Part shown: one piece after another, positions 1 to 5,947 of the stretch | How the letters are laid out: each line of letters starts with the position of its first letter | How positions within the stretch are numbered: the stretch's first letter is position 1 | Source: Rhodospirillaceae bacterium | Lineage (GTDB): Bacteria; Pseudomonadota; Alphaproteobacteria; Rickettsiales; UBA3002 | DNA length: 6,011 bases | Assembly (NCBI GenBank): GCA_947458525.1 | Contig: CANHAG010000090.1 | Span: 1 to 6,011, forward strand | Direction of reading: 5' to 3' | The notes under the pieces: model-generated | The model's input: only the letters and a program-made list of their open reading frames with translations | Told to the model about the DNA's origin: nothing | Database searches by the model: none | Translations under genes and position numbers: made by a program

Positions 1-452
1 AGCTGTGCGTCGCTGGGCGTGCCATTCACCCGCACGCGGTAGATGCGCGGCAGGGCATGTTTGGGAAGTTCAAGCGCGCGCGCCAGCGCACCGCTGGTGG
101 TAAAAAGCAATAATCCTTCCGATGCGACATCCAGCCGCCCGATGCTGATGAGGCGCGGCAAATCCGCTGGCAGAAGCGAGAATACGGTGGGGATGCCGCT
201 GGGGTCGCGGCGGCTGGTGATATACCCTGCGGGCTTATAGAGTGCCCAGAGCGAAGGCGCGCGGCGCGGCGCAGCAAGTGCCACCCCATCCACCATCACC
301 ACATCTTCCGGCGCGACATTCAAGGCGGGGGAGGAAATGGATTTGCCATTCACTTTCACCCTGCCTTCGGCAATCAGCCCCTCTGCCTCGCGGCGCGAAC
401 AGATGCCGGCTGCGGCCATACGCTTGGCAATACGTTCACCGTTGTTGGTCAT
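1..452 (-). CDS. RsuA/RluB-family 23S/16S rRNA pseudouridine synthase, C-terminus cut by the window edge
   Basis: This is the N-terminal 150 residues of an enzyme that isomerises a specific uridine in ribosomal RNA to pseudouridine in the cytoplasm. An S4 RNA-binding domain fills about residues 5-60 and includes GERIAKRMAAAGICSRREAE. The catalytic domain begins with LYKPAGYITSRRDP (71-84) and carries the family signature GRLDVASEGLLL (105-116), in which Asp108 is the expected catalytic aspartate. The frame is open to base 1, so the rest lies outside the window. I chose the ATG at 452-450 because the S4 domain starts right after it. An in-frame ATG at 497 is possible but would deepen the overlap with the upstream gene, and neither start has a clear Shine-Dalgarno. 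The gene overlaps the end of the C26 hydrolase by 17 bp in another frame, so the two are probably cotranscribed and translationally coupled. RluB and RsuA subtypes cannot be separated from this fragment; the family call is secure. Confidence 0.93.
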   Translation of the reverse strand, partial: MTNNGERIAKRMAAAGICSRREAEGLIAEGRVKVNGKSISSPALNVAPEDVVMVDGVALAAPRRAPSLWALYKPAGYITSRRDPSGIPTVFSLLPADLPRLISIGRLDVASEGLLLFTTSGALARALELPKHALPRIYRVRVNGTPSDAQ

Positions 453-1173
453 GATAGGCGCGCGCGGCGGCAATAAAGCCTGCGAAAAGTGTTTCATCGG
501 CAGGGGTAATCAGAAATTCCGGGTGCCACTGCACCCCGATGCAGAACGGGTGGTTCGGCAGTTCAATACCTTCAATTACCCCGTCAGGCGCCACGGCATT
601 AATGACAACGCCAGGCGCCAGTGTATCGACCGCCTGATGATGGGCGGAGTTCACCCCAATCTCGCCTGCGCCGATAAGTGCCGCCAGCCGGGTAGATGGT
701 TTGACTTCTACCGTATGGCCGATTTCATGGCGCGGATTGGGCTGCTCATGTGCAAGGGCGTTCTCGATACTGTCTGGAATATGCTGAATCAGCGTACCGC
801 CCAGAATCACATTGAGCAGCTGCTGCCCGCCACAAATACCAAAGACCGGCATGCCCCGTGCAAGCGCACCCTTGGTGATAGCCCATTCAAATTCGGTGCG
901 GCGGCGCTTCACGGTCACTGTCTCATGCGTGTTCGCCTCGCCATACATTTCCGGCGGCACGTCAAAATTCCCGCCCGTGACAATCAGCCCGTCAAGCGTA
1001 TCGAGGTACTGTGGCACGCAAGCCACTTCATGGGGTAAGGCGAAGGGAATCCCGCCAAAGCGTGCGACCGCTGCACTATAGTGATCGCGCAGCGCATACC
1101 AGGGGTAGCGCGAATAGCCGCCACCCTCCTCGTAATCAAGCGTACAGCCAATGCGCGGCGTGTGCTGGGTCAT
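436..1173 (-). CDS. Gamma-glutamyl-gamma-aminobutyrate hydrolase family protein (peptidase C26, class I glutamine amidotransferase fold)
   Basis: This 245-residue cytoplasmic protein has the usual family length. Members hydrolyse gamma-glutamyl bonds; the best-known one, PuuD, releases GABA from gamma-glutamyl-GABA in putrescine breakdown. The N-terminus (RIGCTLDYEEGG) and LIVTGGNFDVPPEMYGE (64-80) are typical. The nucleophile elbow is GICGGQQLLN, with Cys114 as predicted nucleophile. Further on come VNSAHHQAV (174-182) and GVQWHPEF (213-220), where His217 and Glu219 complete the triad. The ATG at 1173 is preceded by AAGGA 8 nt upstream (plus-strand 1182-1186). No other putrescine-pathway gene lies nearby, so the exact substrate is unproven and I give no symbol. 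It is the first gene of a probable two-gene minus-strand operon with the pseudouridine synthase and diverges from motA. Confidence 0.9.
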   Translation of the reverse strand: MTQHTPRIGCTLDYEEGGGYSRYPWYALRDHYSAAVARFGGIPFALPHEVACVPQYLDTLDGLIVTGGNFDVPPEMYGEANTHETVTVKRRRTEFEWAITKGALARGMPVFGICGGQQLLNVILGGTLIQHIPDSIENALAHEQPNPRHEIGHTVEVKPSTRLAALIGAGEIGVNSAHHQAVDTLAPGVVINAVAPDGVIEGIELPNHPFCIGVQWHPEFLITPADETLFAGFIAAARAYHDQQR

Positions 1174-1205
1174 AGCTCAGATCCTTACAGTAGCGACAAT
1201 TTTAG

Positions 1206-1226
1206 CAAATTTCCTTCAAATTTCCT
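1206..1226. repeat. Tandem direct repeat with 11-bp period in the hydrolase-motA spacer
   Basis: CAAATTTCCT occurs at 1206-1215 and again at 1217-1226, separated by one T, so the period is 11 bp or about one helical turn. Each copy contains the palindromic core AAATTT. It lies in the 126-bp spacer between two divergent genes, where a regulator could bind the two copies on the same DNA face. It is also next to the C26 gene's translation start region. The repeat is directly visible; its role is inference. Confidence 0.5.
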
Positions 1227-1239
1227 CACGTTTCGCGGG

Positions 1240-1268
1240 TTGTGCTTTGCGTGATTTTCGCGCATAGT
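1240..1268 (+). promoter_or_regulatory. Weak candidate housekeeping promoter for motA
   Basis: TTGTGC (1240-1245) and CATAGT (1263-1268) are separated by 17 bp and would start transcription around 1275, leaving a short leader before motA. Matches to the -35 and -10 consensus are only 3/6 and 4/6. The -10 lies in the loop and stem of an inverted repeat (1256-1278). No other better-spaced pair was found in the spacer. Confidence 0.28.
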
Positions 1269-1278
1269 AGCGCTGAAA
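1256..1278. repeat. Imperfect inverted repeat upstream of motA
   Basis: GCGC at 1260-1263 pairs with GCGC at 1270-1273 around the loop ATAGTA. The stem continues as TTTC (1256-1259) with GAAA (1275-1278) after a single bulged T at 1274, giving eight pairs. It overlaps the proposed motA -10 element, so it could be an operator, or a leader hairpin if transcription starts further upstream. There is no T-run after it, so it is not a terminator. Confidence 0.4.
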
Positions 1279-1299
1279 TCTCTGGAGTACAATATACCC

Positions 1300-2148
1300 A
1301 TGTCAAAAGCCTCGCTACTTGGAGTCATTTTCGGGCTATCGCTTATTTTAAGCGCCGTGTTCATGTCTACCCCCAATGCGATGATTTACCTTAATCTGCA
1401 CGCGGTGATGATGGTACTGGGCGGTTCGATTGCGGCGGCCTTCATGGGGTATCAGAGCCGCTATGTGGTGGTGGCGTTCCACGCCATCTGGTGGATGTTC
1501 AAGAAACCAAAATCCACGCGCGAGGGGCTCAATACCGAAATCATGCGCCTGATTAAATGGAGCTATCTGGTACAGCAGAAAGGACTGCCGGCGCTCGAGA
1601 AAGAAATCCGCACCGTGCCAGCGCATGACCCGCTGATTAAATACTGTATGGAGCTGGTGGTGACCAATCACCCCCCGCAGGATCTGCAGCAGATGATGCA
1701 TACGGCGATTGAGGCGGAATTTGAACGCCAGACCATCCCGGTGCAGATTCTAAAGAGCATGGCGTCAAATGCCCCGGCCTTCGGGATGATTGGTACGCTT
1801 GTTGGGCTTGTCGCAGTGCTCGACGGAATGGGTAGTGGCGCTGCCGGCTTGGCGGGGGCGATTGGCAAGGGCATGGCAATTGCGCTGATTACCACGCTTT
1901 ACGGAGTGTTTTTTGCGCGCATGGTGTTTCTGCCGGCCGCCAGTAAATTATTGCAGAAGGAAGAGACCGAGCGTTTCCGCAATCTGATGATGGCTGAGGG
2001 GTTAACGCTGCTCGCCGCCAAACGCACCCCGCGCTATATGCAGGACAGGCTGAACAGCTACCTTGACACGGCGATCCATTTTAATATCGACCGCCAGCTG
2101 CGTAGTGCGGCGCAGTCTGCCACTGCGGCGGCGGCGGGAGGAAGATAA
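1300..2148 (+). CDS. motA: Flagellar motor stator protein MotA (MotA/PomA family)
   Basis: MotA sits in the inner membrane as a ring around MotB and turns ion flow into torque on the flagellar rotor. This 282-residue protein has two N-terminal membrane segments (about 5-22 and 30-50), a cytoplasmic loop, and two C-terminal segments (about 155-175 and 188-212). SNAPAFGMIGTLVGLVAVL (156-174) and MAIALITTLYGVFFARMVF (192-210) are strong MotA/PomA signatures. Pro159 and Pro212 match the two channel prolines known as P173 and P222 in E. coli. The cytoplasmic torque motif reads LVQQKGLPALEKEI (90-103); the arginine usual in this motif is replaced by Gln, though the ALE glutamate is kept. The tail is Ala-rich. 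GGAG lies 12 nt before the ATG, a long spacing, but no other start keeps the first membrane segment. The motB Shine-Dalgarno is inside its last codons. Proton or sodium use cannot be decided from this sequence. Confidence 0.95.
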   Translation: MSKASLLGVIFGLSLILSAVFMSTPNAMIYLNLHAVMMVLGGSIAAAFMGYQSRYVVVAFHAIWWMFKKPKSTREGLNTEIMRLIKWSYLVQQKGLPALEKEIRTVPAHDPLIKYCMELVVTNHPPQDLQQMMHTAIEAEFERQTIPVQILKSMASNAPAFGMIGTLVGLVAVLDGMGSGAAGLAGAIGKGMAIALITTLYGVFFARMVFLPAASKLLQKEETERFRNLMMAEGLTLLAAKRTPRYMQDRLNSYLDTAIHFNIDRQLRSAAQSATAAAAGGR

Positions 2149-2149
2149 C

Positions 2150-2830
2150 ATGACGCAGATTGTCCGCAGTCCGAAGCGCCAGGAAGATGATGTGGATGAC
2201 TGGTTGATGACCTATGCCGATCTTATCACCTTGCTTTTTGCGTTTTTCGTGATCCTCTTTTCCATGTCGACCCCGAACAAGGATGATTTTGAAAAAATCT
2301 CTGCCGCGCTGAAAGAGGCCGGATTTGTGAAAGAAGAAAACGCCAAAGAAGACCCGTTTGAAACACTCGAGAAGGAAATGGAGCTCTCGCTTGGCGCCAG
2401 CGGGTATGACAGTAATATCGCTATTTCCACCAAAGATAATGAGGTGGAGATTGAGCTTTCTTCCTCCTCCTTCTTCCTGCCCGGCTCGGCGAAATTTTCG
2501 CCCGAAGCGATCCCGATGATGAATCAGCTGGTGCCCCCTATCAAAAAATTCGTCGCCTCGACGGATCTTGTGATTGAGATCGAAGGCCATACGGATGATA
2601 CGGGGATTGCGACCGCACAATTCCCCTCAAACTGGGAGCTTTCCGGCGCGCGCGCCGCCAACACGGTGCGGTATTTTATCAGCCAGGGCATTCCACCGGA
2701 GCGGCTCAAGGCCGTTGGTCTTGCCGAAACGCGCCCGCGCGCCGCTAACCGGGACGAAAAAGGTGTGGCCATTCCCGCCAATCAGGAACTGAATCGCCGC
2801 GTGGTGATTAAAGCGGTGCGCAAGGAATAG
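2150..2830 (+). CDS. motB: Flagellar motor stator protein MotB (OmpA/MotB family)
   Basis: MotB anchors the stator to peptidoglycan and supplies the ion-binding aspartate. The 226-residue protein starts with a short cytoplasmic tail, then DDWLMTYADLITLLFAFFV (16-34), which is the single membrane helix; Asp24 is the expected ion-carrying residue (D32 in E. coli, D24 in PomB). A charged linker (about 41-100) leads to an OmpA-like peptidoglycan-binding domain (about 105-225) with IEGHTDDTG (144-152), NWELSGARAANTVRYF (161-176), GLAETRP (190-196) and NRRV (215-218). I chose the ATG at 2150, one base after the motA stop, because GGGAGGAAG lies just upstream and the family N-terminus begins here; the frame is also open back to 2063 inside motA. 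At 226 residues it is clearly shorter than E. coli MotB (about 308), mainly in the linker. It forms an operon with motA. Confidence 0.95.
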   Translation: MTQIVRSPKRQEDDVDDWLMTYADLITLLFAFFVILFSMSTPNKDDFEKISAALKEAGFVKEENAKEDPFETLEKEMELSLGASGYDSNIAISTKDNEVEIELSSSSFFLPGSAKFSPEAIPMMNQLVPPIKKFVASTDLVIEIEGHTDDTGIATAQFPSNWELSGARAANTVRYFISQGIPPERLKAVGLAETRPRAANRDEKGVAIPANQELNRRVVIKAVRKE

Positions 2831-2847
2831 AGCAGGGTTGGGGCGTA

Positions 2848-3835
<988 letters not shown>

Positions 3836-3849
3836 CTCATTTGTAATAG

Positions 3850-3900
3850 GATTAAAGCATTACGGCTAGGTATATTACATACAGATTAAAGACTCATTAC
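3850..3900. repeat. Repeated GATTAAAG...CATTAC motif in the metF-mlaA spacer
   Basis: GATTAAAG occurs at 3850-3857 and 3884-3891, a 34-bp period. Each is followed by CATTAC, directly in the first copy (3858-3863) and after 3 nt in the second (3895-3900). A further ATTAC lies at 3874-3878, and GTAAT at 3843-3847 forms an inverted pair with ATTAC at 3859-3863. The region is AT-rich, so some recurrence is expected by chance, but the paired arrangement in a divergent spacer could be an operator. A GANTC site, the CcrM methylation target in alphaproteobacteria, falls at 3891-3895. Confidence 0.4.
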
Positions 3901-3904
3901 CTGT

Positions 3905-3934
3905 TTGTCACTTGCTGGCGCCGTTAATTTTAGT
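3905..3934 (+). promoter_or_regulatory. Weak candidate promoter for the mlaA-mlaC transcript
   Basis: TTGTCA (3905-3910) matches the -35 consensus at 5 of 6 positions. The best -10 at a permitted distance is TTTAGT (3929-3934, 18-bp spacer, 4 of 6). The pair is suggestive only; an AT-rich stretch TTATATAAG at 3967-3975 could hold a -10 but has no matching -35. Confidence 0.25.
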
Positions 3935-3979
3935 TAGCAGGCAGAAGAGCGTATCATCAAAGCATCTTATATAAGGCGG

Positions 3980-4004
3980 TTGCCGGTTCTTTCCGGTGAA
4001 GCAA
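3980..4004 (+). promoter_or_regulatory. Leader hairpin just upstream of mlaA
   Basis: CCGG (3983-3986) pairs with CCGG (3993-3996) around the loop TTCTTT, and the stem extends outward by two G-U pairs and one T-A pair (3980-3982 with 3997-3999). An alternative fold pairs TTGC (3980-3983) with GCAA (4001-4004). No T-run follows, so it is not a terminator. It ends about 10-15 nt before the mlaA Shine-Dalgarno (AGAGGA, 4014-4019) and could affect leader stability or translation. Confidence 0.35.
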
Positions 4005-4023
4005 TGACATTACAGAGGAATCT

Positions 4024-4755
4024 ATGAAAAAATTATACCGCGTTATCGCCATGCTGGGGTTGGGGTTGGGTCTGATGGTTAACCCCGCGCTCGCGCAGGA
4101 GGAGCAAGATTTCGCGGTGGAGGCTGAGGTTTATGACCCGTTTGAGTCTTTTAACCGCGGCGTGTTCATCTTCAATGAAGCGGTGGGCAAGTATATTTTT
4201 ACCCCCCTGGCGACCGGCTACCGCGCAGTGACCACGCCCGCCATTCGCGGAGGATTGTTAAATGCTGCTGAGAATACGCTGGAACCCGTCAATATGGTGA
4301 ATGCGTTTCTGCAGGGCGATTTTGACCATGGTATGGTTTCATTCTGGCGCTTTATCCTTAATTCTACGGTAGGAATTGTGGGGATTCATGACGTGGCCGA
4401 AACGGCAGGTCTGGAACGCCGCCGGGAAGATTTTGGCCAGACGCTTGGTGTCTGGGGCGTCAGTGAAGGGCCGTATCTGGTGCTGCCGCTGCTTGGGCCG
4501 TCGAACTTCCGCGATGTCTGGCGCTGGCCGACGGGGTATTATCTTGATCCTGTCACTACGTTTGTTGATGATTCGGCGACCGTATGGGCCTATATCGGTG
4601 CGCTGGCGCTGGTTGAGTACGAATCGCTGATGGATCCGATGAATGATCTGCGCGCCGCTTCTATCGACCCGTATGCGACCTTCCGCAGCGTTTACACGCA
4701 GCAGCGTCAGGCGAAAATCCGTAATGATCACGATGAGAGAAAAGGAAACTGGTAA
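4024..4755 (+). CDS. mlaA: MlaA/VacJ-family outer-membrane phospholipid-retrieval protein, without a lipobox
   Basis: MlaA sits in the inner leaflet of the outer membrane with porins, extracts misplaced phospholipids from the outer leaflet and hands them to MlaC. This 243-residue protein has the family hallmarks: VYDPFESFNRGVFIFNEAV (36-54), RGGLLNAAENTLEPVNMVN (75-93), FWRFILNSTVGIVGIHDVA (107-125), DFGQTLGVWGVSEGPYLVL (136-154), LGPSNFRD (157-164) and SIDPYATFRSVYTQQ (213-227). The signal peptide (1-24, Lys-Lys then a GLGLGL core) ends PALA-Q, a type I cleavage site. The whole protein has no cysteine, so it cannot be lipidated like E. coli MlaA. The ATG at 4024 has AGAGGA 4 nt upstream. Its stop shares one base with the mlaC start (TAATG), so the two are one operon. 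Pathway assignment comes from the family; the MlaFEDB transporter genes are not in view. Confidence 0.93.
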   Translation: MKKLYRVIAMLGLGLGLMVNPALAQEEQDFAVEAEVYDPFESFNRGVFIFNEAVGKYIFTPLATGYRAVTTPAIRGGLLNAAENTLEPVNMVNAFLQGDFDHGMVSFWRFILNSTVGIVGIHDVAETAGLERRREDFGQTLGVWGVSEGPYLVLPLLGPSNFRDVWRWPTGYYLDPVTTFVDDSATVWAYIGALALVEYESLMDPMNDLRAASIDPYATFRSVYTQQRQAKIRNDHDERKGNW

Positions 4756-5348
4756 TGCGCAAGATCCTGCTCCTATGGCTGGTGGCGCTGGGGCTGGCGA
4801 CACCTGCTCTGGCCGCGAGTGATGAGGCGGCCAAAGCGTTTGTCGAAGACGTGGCGGCCAAAACCATCGCCATCGTAAAAACGGATGCGGCAGAATCCAC
4901 CAAACAGGCGGAGCTTGAGGATCTGTTCCGCCCGGTGGTGGATGTTCCGTTTGTTGGCAGATTCGTGCTCGGCCAGCACTGGCGCGCGGCGACGCCCGCG
5001 CAGCAGAAGGAATATCTGGCCGCCTACGGCCCGTTTCTGATGAAACATTATATCGGCCGCCTCGTGAAATATTCCGGGCAGGAGGTGAAGGTCACTAAGG
5101 CCGTGTCCGAAAAAAATGGCTCCATCATGGTTACCATGGCAGTGATCAATCCGGGGCAGGAAAAATTCTTTGTTGAATACCGGTTACAGCCCGCAGGCAA
5201 GAGCTTCAAGCTGATTGATATTGTGGTGGAGGGGGTCGGGCTGCTTGCCTCGCAGCGCTCCGAATTCAATGCGGTAGTGAATAATAAAGGGCTTGATTAC
5301 CTGATCGAGGCGCTCAAGAAAAAAACCGCGAGCGCCGAAACCGCCTAA
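4755..5348 (+). CDS. mlaC: MlaC/Ttg2D-family periplasmic phospholipid-binding protein
   Basis: MlaC shuttles phospholipid through the periplasm between the outer-membrane MlaA complex and the inner-membrane MlaFEDB ABC transporter. The 197-residue protein has the normal length. A type I signal peptide (1-20, ending TPALA-A) is followed by the family core: LFRPVVDVPFVGRFVLGQHW (57-76), ATPAQQKEYLAAYGPFLMKH (79-98), VKYSGQEVKV (104-113), FFVEYRL (138-144), FKLIDIVVEGVGLLASQRSE (151-170) and NNKGLDYLIEAL (176-187). Its ATG overlaps the mlaA stop by one base, with AAAGGAAA upstream inside mlaA, a typical translational-coupling arrangement. A hopanoid-linked paralogue (HpnM) belongs to the same family, but the partnership with mlaA favours MlaC. 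The UPF0262 gene starts 22 bp downstream and may share the transcript. Confidence 0.93.
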   Translation: MRKILLLWLVALGLATPALAASDEAAKAFVEDVAAKTIAIVKTDAAESTKQAELEDLFRPVVDVPFVGRFVLGQHWRAATPAQQKEYLAAYGPFLMKHYIGRLVKYSGQEVKVTKAVSEKNGSIMVTMAVINPGQEKFFVEYRLQPAGKSFKLIDIVVEGVGLLASQRSEFNAVVNNKGLDYLIEALKKKTASAETA

Positions 5349-5370
5349 CGCAGGATAAAACGCGATCGCC

Positions 5371-5871
5371 ATGGCATTGGACAGCATGGCTGTGTATATT
5401 TCTGCTATGTCATCTATTACTACCGTTACGCTTGATGATGCCAGCATCATCCGCCGCACGCCGGAGGTTGAGCATGAGCGTCGTGTGGCCATGGCAGATT
5501 TGATTGAGGCCAATGAATTTGCTCTGTGCGGTGAAGATGCGCCCTTAGGCCCATACGCTCTGTTTATCAGCGTGCGCGAGAACCGGCTGACACTGACGCT
5601 CAGCAATGCCAGCGCCCAGGCGCAGCATCTCGTGCTTCCGCTTGCGCCCTTCCGGCGGATCATCAAGGATTATTTTCTTGTCTGCGAAAGTTATTATGAG
5701 GCGATCAAACATGCCGGGGCGGATAAAATCCAGACGCTCGATATGGCGCGCCGCAGCATTCATAACGAAGGCTCCGAGCAGATGCAATCCATGCTCCGTG
5801 ATGCGGCCGTGATGGATTTCGATACCGCGCGGCGGCTTTTTACCCTGGTCTGCGTTCTGCATATCAGGTAG
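5371..5871 (+). CDS. UPF0262 family protein, function unknown
   Basis: This protein belongs to UPF0262, a conserved family found essentially in Alphaproteobacteria and without an assigned function. Characteristic segments, numbered from the 5371 start, are VTLDDASI (19-26), TPEVEHERRVAMADLIE (30-46), LAPFRRIIKDYFLVCESYYE (91-110), DMARRSIHNEGSEQM (124-138) and DFDTARRLFTLVCVL (149-163). No signal peptide or clear membrane segment is present, so it is probably cytoplasmic. The start is uncertain. The ATG at 5371 has only a distant AGGA (15 nt), while an internal ATG at 5407 (MSSITTVTLDD) has no Shine-Dalgarno but gives a 154-residue product closer to the usual length of about 155-160. The first 12 residues look non-conserved. 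It follows mlaC by 22 bp and is probably cotranscribed; that does not by itself show a role in lipid transport. Confidence 0.9.
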   Translation: MALDSMAVYISAMSSITTVTLDDASIIRRTPEVEHERRVAMADLIEANEFALCGEDAPLGPYALFISVRENRLTLTLSNASAQAQHLVLPLAPFRRIIKDYFLVCESYYEAIKHAGADKIQTLDMARRSIHNEGSEQMQSMLRDAAVMDFDTARRLFTLVCVLHIR

Positions 5872-5872
5872 T

Positions 5873-5895
5873 GGCGCGGTACCCCATGCCCCGCC
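5873..5895 (+). terminator. Possible imperfect terminator hairpin after the UPF0262 gene
   Basis: GGCGCGG (5873-5879) can pair with CCCCGCC (5889-5895) with one C-C mismatch around a 9-nt loop. It begins one base after the stop codon. What follows is TGTAAGATTATTTG, not a proper T-run, so intrinsic termination would be weak. The separate promoter for the tRNA downstream makes a transcript end here reasonable. Confidence 0.28.
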
Positions 5896-5906
5896 TGTAA
5901 GATTAT

Positions 5907-5934
5907 TTGTGCAAATCGTAATAAATAGTATAAA
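5907..5934 (+). promoter_or_regulatory. Promoter for the tRNA-Arg gene
   Basis: TTGTGC (5907-5912) and TATAAA (5929-5934) are 16 bp apart. The -10 matches 5 of 6 consensus positions. The stretch right after it, AGCCTGCGCC, is a GC-rich discriminator of the kind found at stable-RNA promoters under stringent control. Transcription would start near 5941, about 7 nt before the mature tRNA. Confidence 0.5.
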
Positions 5935-5947
5935 AGCCTGCGCCTAA

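Noticed and set aside
337..1038. A 233-residue open frame on the plus strand opposite the C26 hydrolase and the pseudouridine synthase start
   Set aside because: It has no family motif and no good ribosome site, and it is antisense to two genes with complete motifs; a GC-rich shadow frame.
1237..1250. A GG-N10-GC pair resembling a sigma-54 promoter upstream of motA
   Set aside because: Only the GG/GC core and a TTTGC fit; the wider TGGCAC element is missing and no enhancer-binding site is visible.
2081..2620. A 179-residue minus-strand frame inside motB
   Set aside because: It is antisense to the well-supported motB and shows no recognisable domain.
4339..4803. A 154-residue minus-strand frame across mlaA and the mlaC start
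   Set aside because: It is antisense to two clear genes with conserved motifs; a shadow frame.
5362..5369. Octamer palindrome GCGATCGC before the UPF0262 gene
   Set aside because: It occurs singly in a GC-rich setting, with no sign of a repeated family or function.
5184..5666. A 160-residue minus-strand frame across the mlaC end and the UPF0262 start
   Set aside because: It is antisense to conserved coding sequence on both sides, with no recognisable motif.
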